From: Yoonia sp. GPGPB17
GTDB taxonomy: Bacteria > Pseudomonadota > Alphaproteobacteria > Rhodobacterales > Rhodobacteraceae
NCBI RefSeq assembly: GCF_037892195.1
Contig: NZ_JATACI010000002.1
Location: forward strand, 3,472,001-3,536,000
Direction: 5' to 3'
DNA length: 64,000 nt
Of the stretch, positions 39,119-48,372 are shown one piece after another. How positions within the stretch are numbered: the stretch's first letter is position 1; each line of letters opens with the position of its first letter. The position numbers and the translations under genes are program-made. The notes below the pieces were generated by a model. The model was given only the letters and a program-made list of their open reading frames with translations. It was not told where the DNA came from and ran no database searches.

Positions 39119-39852
39119 GCAGTGCGGTCCTTTGTCCGGCGGGTTGCAGGGCTGATCATGGCAGTTGCGACGCCAAGTGCAATCGCTGCAGGGTGTTTTC
39201 CCAAGGCCGGATCACCAATCGGACACGCGATGCGCGAAACCTGTTCGGGCGGGTGCCCCAATGCCGCGAGTCGAGACTTGAAACGCGCCCATTTGGTTGC
39301 CGATCCAATTAGTCCAACGCTGTGAAAGCTGTGGCAGAGGATCGCGTGACACAGGCCGAGGTCAATCTCGTGACTATAGGTAAGAATGAGATGATCGGCA
39401 TGTTTGGGGGCGTGTTTCACCACCAGAGTGGGGTCAGCTGCGACCAGTGTGGTGACCTTTGTCTGAGGAAACCGGTCCGCATGCGTATCGACCCACGTGA
39501 TGTCAAAGTCCGGCAACGGGGCCATCACATGTACCAGCGCCCGTCCGACGTGCCCGGCACCATAAATCCAGAGCGGGCGGGCAGGGGGCGCATCCATCGC
39601 CTCGGCCACTTCCCACAGCAAACTCACGGAACCGCCACAGCATTGGCCCAGTGCCGGGCCCAAAGGAATACGTGCCGTATGCGTTTTGCGCCCTTCTTGC
39701 AGCATGCGCCGCGCTTCGGCCATCGCTTCCCACTCCAGCGTTCCACCGCCGATGGTCCCTTCGGTTCTGTCGGCCCAGACCAGCATTTGCGTGCCTGCGT
39801 CCCGCGGGGCAGAGCCTGCCGCCTTGGTTATCGTGATGCGGACCGCGGTCAT
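39115..39852 (-). CDS. xdhC: Xanthine dehydrogenase accessory protein XdhC
   Basis: 245 residues from the ATG that overlaps the xdhB stop. Features: ITITKAAGSAPRDAGTQMLVW at the N-terminus, GTIGGGTLEWEA, QCCGGSVSLLWEV, and the C-terminal Rossmann-like LWIYGAGHVGRALVHV with SVGLIGSATKWARFKSRLAALG. XdhC binds molybdenum cofactor and inserts its sulfurated form into XdhB. Cytosolic. Operon order xdhA-xdhB-xdhC is standard. Confidence 0.95.
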   Translation of the reverse strand: MTAVRITITKAAGSAPRDAGTQMLVWADRTEGTIGGGTLEWEAMAEARRMLQEGRKTHTARIPLGPALGQCCGGSVSLLWEVAEAMDAPPARPLWIYGAGHVGRALVHVMAPLPDFDITWVDTHADRFPQTKVTTLVAADPTLVVKHAPKHADHLILTYSHEIDLGLCHAILCHSFHSVGLIGSATKWARFKSRLAALGHPPEQVSRIACPIGDPALGKHPAAIALGVATAMISPATRRTKDRTA

Positions 39853-42191
39853 GCGCGGGCGCGTCCAATAGCGCGCAACACTTCTTCGGCAGTCGCAGGG
39901 GCCTGCAAGTCCGGGTAGGCAGGTCCGCAAGCCGCAATCGCGTCCGAAAGCGCAAGAAACGCTGAGGTGCCTAGCATGAATGGCGGCTCACCCACGGCTT
40001 TGGACCGGTAGATTGTCTGCGCCGGGTTGGGTTGATCCCAAAGTGTCACATTGAAGATATCGGGCCGATCCGAGCAGGCCGGGATCTTGTAGGTCGCAGG
40101 CGCATGTGTCCGCAAACGCCCCTTGTCGTCCCAGACCAATTCCTCGGTGGTCAGCCAGCCTGCGCCTTGCACATAACCGCCTTCAATCTGTCCGACATCC
40201 AGCGATGGGTTCAGCGAGGCGCCTGCATCATGCAGAATGTCCGCGCGTAGAATGCGGTTTTCGCCTGTCAGGGTGTCAACAACCACCTCGGTGACTGCGG
40301 CCCCTTGGGCAAAATAGAAGAACGGTGTGCCTTCGCCTTTGATGCGATCCCAGGCCAGATCAGGGGTTTTGTAGAAACCTGTGGCCGACAGGCTGACGCG
40401 ATTGAGGTAGGCGGTCTGCGCGGCCTCGGCAAAGGTCATCTGGGTATCGCCCACAAACACCTGCCCGTCTTCAAAACGGACATTCTCGATCTGCGTCTGG
40501 TGAAACTCTGCCAGACAAAGGGCAATGCGATCACGGATCTCATCGCAGGCATTCGCGACGGCCATACCGTTCAAATCCGTTCCGGAAGAGGCGGCTGTCG
40601 CCGATGTATTTGGCACCTTGCCCGTGTCGGTTGCTGTGATTTTCACGTCGCCGACATCAATGCCAAAACGATGTGCGGCAACCTGCGCCACCTTCTGAAA
40701 CAGTCCTTGCCCCATTTCGGTTCCGCCATGGTTCATATGAACCGAACCATCCTGATAGACATGGACCAATGCACCCGCCTGATTGAGGTGGGTCAGGGTA
40801 AAGGAAATCCCGAACTTCACCGGGCTGAAGGCAATGCCTTTCTTTAATATCGGTTGCTCCGCGTTCCACGCCGCAATCGCCGCGCGCCTTACGTGATAGT
40901 CGGAAGATGAGAGCAATGCGCCCGTCATTTCGTGCAGGATGAAATCCTTGACCGGCATGTGGTAGGGTGTTGTCTGCACTTCGGGTTTTGGTGAGTGGGC
41001 ACCGCTGTACCGGGTTCCACGCCCTGCACCCGTAGAAACATCGTCGTTCATCTCATCGTAGTAGTTGCGCTGGCGAACAAGTGCCGCATCAAGCCCCAGT
41101 TCAGCGGCAATATGATCCATCACCCGCTCAATCCCCAACACTCCCTGTGGGCCACCAAACCCGCGGAATGCGGTGGCAGATTGTGTGTTGGTTTTGAACC
41201 GATGCGATGTGATACGTGATGTTGGCAGATGATAGGCGTTATCCGCATGCAGCATGGCCCGGTCCGCCACGGGAAGCGACAAATCCAGCGCCCAGCCACA
41301 GCGGGTCATTTGCGTGAAGTCGATGCCCGTCAGCTGACCTTCGCCATCAAAGCCTACGTCATATGAAATCCGAAAATCATGGCGCTTTCCGGTGATCATC
41401 ATGTCATCGTCGCGGTCATAGCGCATTTTACAGGGTTGATCCGTGGCGCGCGCAGCAACAGCGCAGCTGACAGCAAGCGCATTGCCTTGGCTTTCCTTGC
41501 CGCCAAAACCACCACCCATCCGCCGCACTTCGCATCGCACAGCGTGCATCGGCACACCCAGTGCGTCGGCTACCTTATGCTGGATTTCGGTCGGGTGCTG
41601 GGTGGAGCTATGCACCACCATATCCCCGCCTTCCTGAGGCAAGGCGAGGGCAGCTTGCCCCTCAAGATAGAAGTGCTCCTGTCCGCCCATCTCAATCGTA
41701 CCTTGCAGGCGATGGGGCGCAGAGGCCAGCGCCTGATCCACATCGCCTTTGGTCCAGATGCGAGGCCCATCCTCAAAACGGCTGTCTGCGGCGATGGCGT
41801 CGTCCATCGTCAGGATCGGGGTCTCTTCGACGTATTCAATCTTGCTCAGCCGCACTGCTTTGCGGGCCGCAAGATGGCTTTCGGCCACGACCAGAAACAG
41901 CGGTTGTCCAATGTAGTGGACTGTGCCGGTGGCCAAAAGCGGCTCATCATGGATCGACGGGGAAACATCATTGGCAAAGGGCAGGTTATCAGCCGTCAGG
42001 ACAGCGACCACACCGGGGGCGCTTTTCACCTCTGCGAGGTTCATCGCGCGGATGGTACCGCAAGCGATGTCTGCTGTACCAAAGGCCAAGTGTAACGTAC
42101 CTGCAGGTGTTGGGATGTCATCTATATAGCGCGCCGCACCGGTGACATGCAGCGCGGCGGCATCATGGGGCAGGGGCTTGGCGACACTCAT
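39849..42191 (-). CDS. xdhB: Xanthine dehydrogenase molybdopterin-binding subunit
   Basis: 780 residues from the ATG at 42191 (the frame runs 57 codons upstream into xdhA without homology). Mo-cofactor motifs: GGQEHFYLEGQAAL, RMGGGFGGKESQ, TAFRGFGGPQG and the catalytic-Glu loop QIEGGYVQGAGW. It oxidises hypoxanthine and xanthine to urate, passing electrons to XdhA. Overlaps xdhA and xdhC by 4 bp on each side. Confidence 0.96.
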   Translation of the reverse strand: MSVAKPLPHDAAALHVTGAARYIDDIPTPAGTLHLAFGTADIACGTIRAMNLAEVKSAPGVVAVLTADNLPFANDVSPSIHDEPLLATGTVHYIGQPLFLVVAESHLAARKAVRLSKIEYVEETPILTMDDAIAADSRFEDGPRIWTKGDVDQALASAPHRLQGTIEMGGQEHFYLEGQAALALPQEGGDMVVHSSTQHPTEIQHKVADALGVPMHAVRCEVRRMGGGFGGKESQGNALAVSCAVAARATDQPCKMRYDRDDDMMITGKRHDFRISYDVGFDGEGQLTGIDFTQMTRCGWALDLSLPVADRAMLHADNAYHLPTSRITSHRFKTNTQSATAFRGFGGPQGVLGIERVMDHIAAELGLDAALVRQRNYYDEMNDDVSTGAGRGTRYSGAHSPKPEVQTTPYHMPVKDFILHEMTGALLSSSDYHVRRAAIAAWNAEQPILKKGIAFSPVKFGISFTLTHLNQAGALVHVYQDGSVHMNHGGTEMGQGLFQKVAQVAAHRFGIDVGDVKITATDTGKVPNTSATAASSGTDLNGMAVANACDEIRDRIALCLAEFHQTQIENVRFEDGQVFVGDTQMTFAEAAQTAYLNRVSLSATGFYKTPDLAWDRIKGEGTPFFYFAQGAAVTEVVVDTLTGENRILRADILHDAGASLNPSLDVGQIEGGYVQGAGWLTTEELVWDDKGRLRTHAPATYKIPACSDRPDIFNVTLWDQPNPAQTIYRSKAVGEPPFMLGTSAFLALSDAIAACGPAYPDLQAPATAEEVLRAIGRARA

Positions 42192-43543
42192 GGTGTCACC
42201 TCCAGTACCGACGTTGCCTGCCCCGTCATTTCTGCGAAGTAGCGATGTAACAGGTTTTTCGCGACCTCCAGCCGGTAGTCCGCGCTTGCGCGCATATCGG
42301 ACATAGGGGTGTAGTCTTCGCTGAACGCTTTGGCGGCTTTCGCCACCGTCTCGACCGTCCAAGGCTGCCCCGTTAAAGCGGCTTCAACCTGACGGGCGCG
42401 ATGTGGCGTGCCTGCCATGCCGCCGAAGGCGATCCGGGCCTCAGTTACTTTGCCATCAACGGCGGTGATGTTGAAACAGCCGCAGACGGCTGAGATATCC
42501 TGATCAAAACGTTTCGAAATCTTGTAGCACCGCAGCGCCGGTGCCGCTTTCGGTATTGTGACACCTGTCACCAACTCACCCGGCGCACGGTCTTGCTTGC
42601 CGTAGGCGATGAAGAAATCCTCTATCGCCATGTCCCGTGTTTTGGTGCCGTGTCGAAGATGCACCGTCGCCCCCATTGCAATCAGGGCAGGCGGGTTGTC
42701 CCCAATCGGTGATCCATTGGCGATGTTCCCGCCAATCGTGGCAGCGTTGCGCACCTGTTCAGAGCCATAGCGCCGGATCATCTCGGCATAGGACGGGTGA
42801 CTTTCGACTATCGCGGCCAAAACCTCGGTCATTGTGACAGCGGCGCCGAAGTAGATAGTGCTACCGGTCTGCGTTATCGTGCGCAGGTCTGCACAGCGAT
42901 TCAGAAAGGCGACATTTGGCAGATCCCGCAGCTGCTTGGTCACCCATAGCCCCACATCCGTAGCCCCGGCAATCAATGTTGCATCCGGGTTGGCAGCGTA
43001 CCAATCAGCCAGTTCAGTTAGTGTTTCCGGGGCATAAGGCTGCGCGTCTACTGCAACTGCCTTGTCATTCATCCAGGCGGGAACAGGCGCTGCTGCAGCC
43101 GCTTCGGCGGCGCGCACGATCGGCGCATATCCTGTGCAGCGACACAGGTTTCCGGCCAATACATCGTCATGATCCGCCCGCCCCTGCAAGTGTCCGGTCG
43201 CCATCGACGCGATAAAGCCCGGCGTGCAGAAGCCGCATTGCGACCCGTGATGATCAATCATGGCCTGTTGTACAGGATGCAGTTGTCCGTCCGGGCCAGT
43301 GACCCCTTCGACCGTGCGCACCGCCTTGCCGTGCAGTTGTGGCAGGAAGAGGATACAGGCGTTGAGCGCTTTGGCTCCACCCTCATCCGTGACCATAACG
43401 GTGCAGGCGCCACAGTCACCTTCGTTGCAGCCTTCTTTGGTGCCGCAAAGGCTGCGGTCCTCGCGCAGCCAGTCGAGCAGGGTGTGCGTTGCGCCCGCAT
43501 CCACCTGCACGGTTTCCCCATTGAGAAGAAACGTGACGTTCAT
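42188..43543 (-). CDS. xdhA: Xanthine dehydrogenase FAD / 2Fe-2S subunit
   Basis: 451 residues from the ATG at 43543; the frame continues 50 codons upstream without homology. The first cluster ligands are Cys39, Cys44, Cys47 (CNEGDCGAC) and Cys63; the second are Cys103, Cys106 (QCGFC), Cys134 and Cys136 (CRC). The FAD domain follows from about residue 175 (LIAGATDVGLWV, RNAATIGGNIANGSPIGD). It moves electrons from the Mo site to NAD+. First gene of xdhABC, followed by the purine ABC transporter genes on the same strand. Confidence 0.95.
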   Translation of the reverse strand: MNVTFLLNGETVQVDAGATHTLLDWLREDRSLCGTKEGCNEGDCGACTVMVTDEGGAKALNACILFLPQLHGKAVRTVEGVTGPDGQLHPVQQAMIDHHGSQCGFCTPGFIASMATGHLQGRADHDDVLAGNLCRCTGYAPIVRAAEAAAAAPVPAWMNDKAVAVDAQPYAPETLTELADWYAANPDATLIAGATDVGLWVTKQLRDLPNVAFLNRCADLRTITQTGSTIYFGAAVTMTEVLAAIVESHPSYAEMIRRYGSEQVRNAATIGGNIANGSPIGDNPPALIAMGATVHLRHGTKTRDMAIEDFFIAYGKQDRAPGELVTGVTIPKAAPALRCYKISKRFDQDISAVCGCFNITAVDGKVTEARIAFGGMAGTPHRARQVEAALTGQPWTVETVAKAAKAFSEDYTPMSDMRASADYRLEVAKNLLHRYFAEMTGQATSVLEVTP

Positions 43544-43716
43544 GTTAAAAACCTGCCGCCTTACCAAATCTATTCGAGGGTATTCAGGTGTCGATGCGAC
43601 GTAGACACCTGCCTCTTTGCCGAACTCTATGAAACCTCGGCAGGGCCCGTTTGGCAAGAAATATCGTGAAACGCGCGCCCGCACTTGCGGCAAATGCGCA
43701 TTCCTTGGGCAGGTTA

Positions 43717-44181
43717 TCAGGTTTGGAGTACAACACTTTTGGCGTAACTTTGCAGGTTATCCACACCGCCAGCCCAGCCTTGCTCAACTTCGGCCAATGC
43801 CTCGGAACCAGAGAAAGAAGAGACCGCGATAGTGATACTCAGCGCTGTCTCCTTACCGTTGCTTTCGAGCACATAGGTCACAAGACTTGTGGACACGGCT
43901 TCACCTCCGAAGATCAATGTTTCGGTAAAGACCGCGCGCTCTGGGGCAGCCAGATCATACCAGCGGGTATCAACCAGAAATTCGGGTGCATCCACCGGGC
44001 CAAACCTATGCCGGTCCAGCCCACCAACCCGCAGGTCCGCAATGTCTGTTTCTAACAGTGTTGTAGCGTCGGGGCCGTTCCATTTCTCGCGTTCCTTTGC
44101 ATCTGTCAGGACCTGCCAAAGTCGCTCTGCGGGCAGAGGCAAAGTGCGGTGCATGTCGAATGATTTCGTATCAAGGGGCAT
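43717..44181 (-). CDS. SRPBCC (AHSA1-like) domain protein
   Basis: 154 residues. AHSA1/SRPBCC features: HRTLPLPAERLWQVLTDAKEREKWNGPD at the N-terminus, FGPVDAPEFLVDTRWYDLAAPERAVFTETLIFGGE, and EQGWAGGVDNLQSYA at the C-terminus. These form a hydrophobic ligand pocket. It starts 3 bp after the ArsR-type gene, a common pairing (ArsR + SRPBCC) in which the regulator controls the partner; the ligand is unknown. Confidence 0.88.
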   Translation of the reverse strand: MPLDTKSFDMHRTLPLPAERLWQVLTDAKEREKWNGPDATTLLETDIADLRVGGLDRHRFGPVDAPEFLVDTRWYDLAAPERAVFTETLIFGGEAVSTSLVTYVLESNGKETALSITIAVSSFSGSEALAEVEQGWAGGVDNLQSYAKSVVLQT

Positions 44182-44184
44182 CAG

Positions 44185-44516
44185 TTAGTCCTTTTCCATT
44201 TTTGAAATATGCTGCGCCAAGGCATCCAGCCTATCCAAACGCCCTTCCCAGATCTCGCGCTGCCAGGCGAGCCAGCCTTGCGCTTCGATCAGGGGGCTGC
44301 CTCGATATGGCAGGTGCGCACACGACCCTTCTTGATCGAGCGGACAATACCTGTGTCTTCCAGCACCTTGAGGTGTCGCATGAAAGTGGGCAGTGCCATC
44401 TGGTGGGGTGCGTGCAGTTCGCTGACGCTGGCCGGACCAGATGCGAGCCGTTCGATGACGGCGCGGCGGGTTGGGTCGGCCATTGCGCCGAAAAAGGAAT
44501 CAAGTTGGTTAGCCAT
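44185..44516 (-). pseudogene. ArsR-family HTH regulator with one frame break
   Basis: The reconstructed ~110-residue winged-helix protein begins MANQLDSFFGAMADPTRRAVIERLA, with recognition region VSELHAPHQMALPTFMRHLKVLEDTGIV and wing KKGRVRTCHIEAAP. The frame breaks in a five-base run at 44292-44296 and the other frame gives LIEAQGWLAWQREIWEGRLDRLDALA to the stop at 44185. One missing base in the run restores it. The same 13-base context (GCCCCCTGATCGA) surrounds the first break of the FtsX-like permease. Confidence 0.85.
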
Positions 44517-44621
44517 GGTGCTAAGTATTAAGGTTTTGGCGGCGCGGAGTCAAGATAGTTAGTCATAGTGCTAACTAAATACGACGCTTGCAGCCAGACG
44601 GGCTTTGGCTACCTTGCCTCT

Positions 44622-47600
44622 ATGTCCACTGATCCCCGATTCATTCATCTGCGTGTCCATACCGAGTACTCTCTACTCGAAGGTGCTATTCCGGTGAAGA
44701 AACTGCCCGGTTTGGCAGTCAACATGGATATGCCAGCTGTCGCCGTGACCGACAGCAACAACATGTTCTGCGCCCTGGAGTTTTCGGAAGGGGCTGCTAA
44801 GGCAGGGGTCCAGCCGATCATTGGCTGTCAGGTAGATGTGACTTTTGCGACGCCGGAACCGGGCAAACGTGCAGAGGCGCCTGCGCCCATTGTTCTGCTT
44901 GCCCAGTCCGAAGCGGGATACATGAACCTGATGAAGCTCAACTCTTGCGCCTATCTAGACGCAGATGGGCAATTGCCGCAGGTCAGTGCTGATGAACTGG
45001 CGCAATATCATGATGGGTTGATTTGCCTGTCTGGTGGGCCGGATGGCCCGATCGGTCGCTTGCTGCGGCAGGGGCAGCGCCCCAAGGCCGAGGCATTTAT
45101 GGATCGGTTGGCGGCGATTTACCCTGACAGGCTATACGTCGAGCTTCAGCGACATCCCGGTGAAGGGTTGCCTGAGGCAGAACGTTTGTCCGAGCGCGGC
45201 CATGTTGAAATGGCCTACGCCAAAGGCTTGCCGCTGGTGGCGACCAACGACGTCTATTTTCCAAAACCCGAGCTTTATGAGGCGCATGACGCGTTGATCT
45301 GCATTGCCGAGGGGGCCTATGTTGATCAGCAGGAGCCGCGCCGCCGCTTGTCCCCGCAACACTATCTCAAATCTCCGCAAGAAATGGCAACCTTGTTTGC
45401 CGACCTGCCCGAAGCGGTGGAGAACACGGTAGAGATTGCCAAGCGCTGTGCCTTCAAGGCGTATAAGCGTGACCCGATCCTGCCCAAGTTTGCCGATGAT
45501 GAGGTCGCTGAATTGCGGCGTCAGGCACAGCAAGGTTTGAAAGATCGTCTGGCCGTTATCCCCCACGCTGCTGAGGTTGAAGAATACGAAAAGCGCCTTG
45601 AGTTTGAATTGGGCATCATTGAGGGCATGGGGTTCCCTGGCTACTTCCTCATCGTGGCCGACTTCATCAAATGGGCCAAGGATGAAGGTATTCCCGTCGG
45701 CCCGGGTCGTGGCTCTGGTGCCGGTTCTTTGGTCGCTTACGCGCTCCTCATCACCGATCTGGACCCGCTGCGCTATTCGCTGCTGTTTGAGCGCTTTCTG
45801 AACCCCGAGCGTGTCTCGATGCCGGACTTCGACATCGACTTCTGCATGGATCGCCGGGAAGAGGTGATCCGATACGTGCAAGAGAAGTATGGGCGCGATA
45901 AGGTAGGACAGATCATCACCTTCGGTGCGCTCTTGTCGAAAGCTGCCGTGCGCGATGTTGGACGTGTACTGCAGATGCCTTACGGGCAGGTGGACCGCCT
46001 GTCGAAGATGATCCCGGTTGAGGGTGTGAAGCCGGTTTCCATCGAAAAAGCGTTGGCCGATGAGCCGCGTTTGCGTGAAGAGGCGAAGGCCGAAGAGGTC
46101 GTGGACCGCTTGCTGACCTATGCCCAACAGGTTGAAGGCTTGCTGCGCAACGCATCGACCCACGCGGCGGGCGTTGTGATTGGGGATCGCCCGCTGGACG
46201 AATTGGTTCCGCTCTATCAAGACCCGCGCTCGGATATGCCTGCGACCCAGTTCAACATGAAATGGGTCGAACAGGCCGGGCTGGTCAAATTCGACTTTCT
46301 GGGTCTGAAGACACTGACCGTCATTCAGGACGCGGTGGAACTGATCCAAAAGACTGGACGACCCCTGAACATCGCAGCAGATGGCACAAAGCTTTACGAT
46401 GTGCTGGACGGGTTTGAGTATGACATCGGGGCGATCCCGCTGGATGACAAAAAATCCTATGCGCTTTATTCCAGTGCAAAGACCACAGCGGTGTTTCAGG
46501 TGGAATCCAGCGGCATGATGGATGCGCTCAAACGCATGAAACCGACCTGTATCGAAGATATTGTCGCGCTGGTGGCGCTTTACCGACCGGGTCCGATGGA
46601 GAACATCCCGACCTATTGCGAGGTGAAGAACGGGCAGCGCGAGTTGGAATCCATCCATCCGTCGATTGACCATATCCTGAAGGAAACCCAAGGCATCATC
46701 GTCTACCAAGAACAGGTGATGGAGATCGCACAGGTCATGGCAGGCTATTCGCTAGGTGGTGCTGACCTGCTGCGCCGTGCGATGGGTAAGAAGATCGCGG
46801 AAGAAATGGCGAAGGAACGCCCGAAGTTTGAGGAAGGCGCGAAGGCCAATGGCGTAGAGCCCAAGAAGGCGCGCGAAGTCTTCGATCTTCTGGAAAAATT
46901 CGCCAACTATGGCTTCAACAAATCCCACGCGGCGGCCTATGCTGTGGTCAGCTATCAGACGGCGTGGCTGAAGGCGAACCACCCGGTGGAGTTCATGGCC
47001 GGTGTGATGAACTGCGATATTCACCTGACCGACAAACTGGGCGTCTATTTCCAAGAGGTGAAGAAGGGTCTGGGCGTCGCATATACGCCGCCTTGTGTGA
47101 ACCGCTCGATGGCGACGTTTGACGTAAAGGATCAAAAACTGGTCTATGCGCTGGGCGCACTGAAAAACGTGGGCGTTGAGGCAATGAGGCTGATCGTTGA
47201 GGGCCGTGGTGAGAAAGAGTTTGTGAACCTCTTTGATTTCGCACGCCGTTGTGATCTCAAACGTATCAGTAAGCGGCCATTGGAAATGCTGGCCCGGGCA
47301 GGGGCATTTGATGTGTTGGACCCGAACCGGCGTCGGGTGATGATGAGCTTGGATGCGCTGACAGCTTACTCCGCCGCGATCCATGATCAGAAATCATCCA
47401 ACCAGGTGTCGCTTTTCGGGGATGCCGGGGATGACCTGCAAGAGCCGCGATTGATTGGCGGTGAGGACTGGTTGCCAGCGGAACGCTTGGCCGAAGAGTT
47501 CAAGGCGATAGGGTTCTACCTGTCCGGGCATCCGCTGGACGACTATATGGGACCGCTGAAGCGCAAACAGATTTTGACGCTGGATGATGTGATTGCCCGC

Positions 47601-48119
47601 GCCGAAAATGGTGCGGCTATTGTGAAAATGGCGGGCACGGTGTCTGGACGGCAGGAACGCAAGTCAGCGCGGGGCAATCGCTTTGCCTTTGTGCAGTTAT
47701 CTGATCCGACCGGGCAATACGAGGTGACGATGTTCTCGGACACGTTAGAAGCCTCTCGCGAATTCCTTGAAACGGGCAGTCAGGTCGTCCTGCAATGCGA
47801 AGCGACGATGGAGGCAGATCAGCTGAAACTGCTGGGTCGGTCGGTGTCGCCGGTGGATGCGGTCGTGGCTGACGCTGGTGGTGCAGGGTTGCGGATTTTT
47901 ATCGACGAGCCAGAGGTGATCGGGTCGGTTGCAAGTGTTTTGGCGAATGCCTCAGGTGGTGCTGTGCGCGCTGGGCGGGGACCGGTCTACTTTTGCCTGA
48001 TGCATGATGATCTGCCCGGCGAGGTTGAACTGGACCTTGGCGAGGAGTTTCCGGTCAACCCGCAGATCAAAGGAGCCATCAGGTCTTTGGGCGGTGTGAT
48101 TGAGGTGGAAGATGCGTAG
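44622..48119 (+). CDS. dnaE: DNA polymerase III subunit alpha
   Basis: 1165 residues, DnaE1 length. The N-terminal PHP domain has FIHLRVHTEYSLLEGA; the polymerase core shows GPGRGSGAGSLVAYALLITDLDPL and the catalytic PDFDIDFCMDRREEVIRYV; a helix-hairpin-helix region and OB domain (VKMAGTVSGRQERKSARGNRFAFVQLSD) follow. It is the replicative polymerase. Start at 44622 is chosen for the conserved STDPRFIHLRVHTEYS; an upstream in-frame ATG at 44568 adds 18 unlikely residues. Confidence 0.97.
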   Translation: MSTDPRFIHLRVHTEYSLLEGAIPVKKLPGLAVNMDMPAVAVTDSNNMFCALEFSEGAAKAGVQPIIGCQVDVTFATPEPGKRAEAPAPIVLLAQSEAGYMNLMKLNSCAYLDADGQLPQVSADELAQYHDGLICLSGGPDGPIGRLLRQGQRPKAEAFMDRLAAIYPDRLYVELQRHPGEGLPEAERLSERGHVEMAYAKGLPLVATNDVYFPKPELYEAHDALICIAEGAYVDQQEPRRRLSPQHYLKSPQEMATLFADLPEAVENTVEIAKRCAFKAYKRDPILPKFADDEVAELRRQAQQGLKDRLAVIPHAAEVEEYEKRLEFELGIIEGMGFPGYFLIVADFIKWAKDEGIPVGPGRGSGAGSLVAYALLITDLDPLRYSLLFERFLNPERVSMPDFDIDFCMDRREEVIRYVQEKYGRDKVGQIITFGALLSKAAVRDVGRVLQMPYGQVDRLSKMIPVEGVKPVSIEKALADEPRLREEAKAEEVVDRLLTYAQQVEGLLRNASTHAAGVVIGDRPLDELVPLYQDPRSDMPATQFNMKWVEQAGLVKFDFLGLKTLTVIQDAVELIQKTGRPLNIAADGTKLYDVLDGFEYDIGAIPLDDKKSYALYSSAKTTAVFQVESSGMMDALKRMKPTCIEDIVALVALYRPGPMENIPTYCEVKNGQRELESIHPSIDHILKETQGIIVYQEQVMEIAQVMAGYSLGGADLLRRAMGKKIAEEMAKERPKFEEGAKANGVEPKKAREVFDLLEKFANYGFNKSHAAAYAVVSYQTAWLKANHPVEFMAGVMNCDIHLTDKLGVYFQEVKKGLGVAYTPPCVNRSMATFDVKDQKLVYALGALKNVGVEAMRLIVEGRGEKEFVNLFDFARRCDLKRISKRPLEMLARAGAFDVLDPNRRRVMMSLDALTAYSAAIHDQKSSNQVSLFGDAGDDLQEPRLIGGEDWLPAERLAEEFKAIGFYLSGHPLDDYMGPLKRKQILTLDDVIARAENGAAIVKMAGTVSGRQERKSARGNRFAFVQLSDPTGQYEVTMFSDTLEASREFLETGSQVVLQCEATMEADQLKLLGRSVSPVDAVVADAGGAGLRIFIDEPEVIGSVASVLANASGGAVRAGRGPVYFCLMHDDLPGEVELDLGEEFPVNPQIKGAIRSLGGVIEVEDA

Positions 48120-48122
48120 CGT

Positions 48123-48144
48123 AAGGTGGATCATGATCCACCTT
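48123..48144. terminator. Perfect palindrome between convergent dnaE and slyX
   Basis: Eleven-base arms (AAGGTGGATCA and its complement TGATCCACCTT) meet without a loop, 4 bp after the dnaE stop and 16 bp before the slyX stop. No T tract, but position and symmetry suggest a bidirectional terminator. Confidence 0.5.
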
Positions 48145-48159
48145 GCCTAAATCACACAC

Positions 48160-48363
48160 TTACCAATGCGGTGGGCGTTGATCTGCGAGCGGCACTGATC
48201 CGCCTGCATCCATTTCCCGCCCGGCCTCGCGCTCCATCAACATCGCCAGACGCCGTGTAATGAGAGCTATTTCACCCTCTTGCCGTGCGACGATATCTGA
48301 CAACTCCTCGACCGTGCGGGTCAGATGGGCGATTTGTTCTTCCAGATGTGTGCTGTCGGTCAT
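48160..48363 (-). CDS. slyX: SlyX homologue
   Basis: 67 residues, typical SlyX size: a coiled coil HLEEQIAHLTRTVEELSDIVARQEGEIALITRRL followed by a tail ending in QRPPHW, the conserved C-terminal motif of the family. Function unknown. It follows phhA on the same strand, about 9 bp after the phhA stop side, so it may be cotranscribed with it. Confidence 0.88.
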   Translation of the reverse strand: MTDSTHLEEQIAHLTRTVEELSDIVARQEGEIALITRRLAMLMEREAGREMDAGGSVPLADQRPPHW

Positions 48364-48372
48364 AGCGGGTCT

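Noticed and set aside
45132..46709. 525-codon open frame on the minus strand
   Set aside because: It lies fully antisense to the polymerase core of dnaE and has no family features; long antisense frames are common at this GC content.
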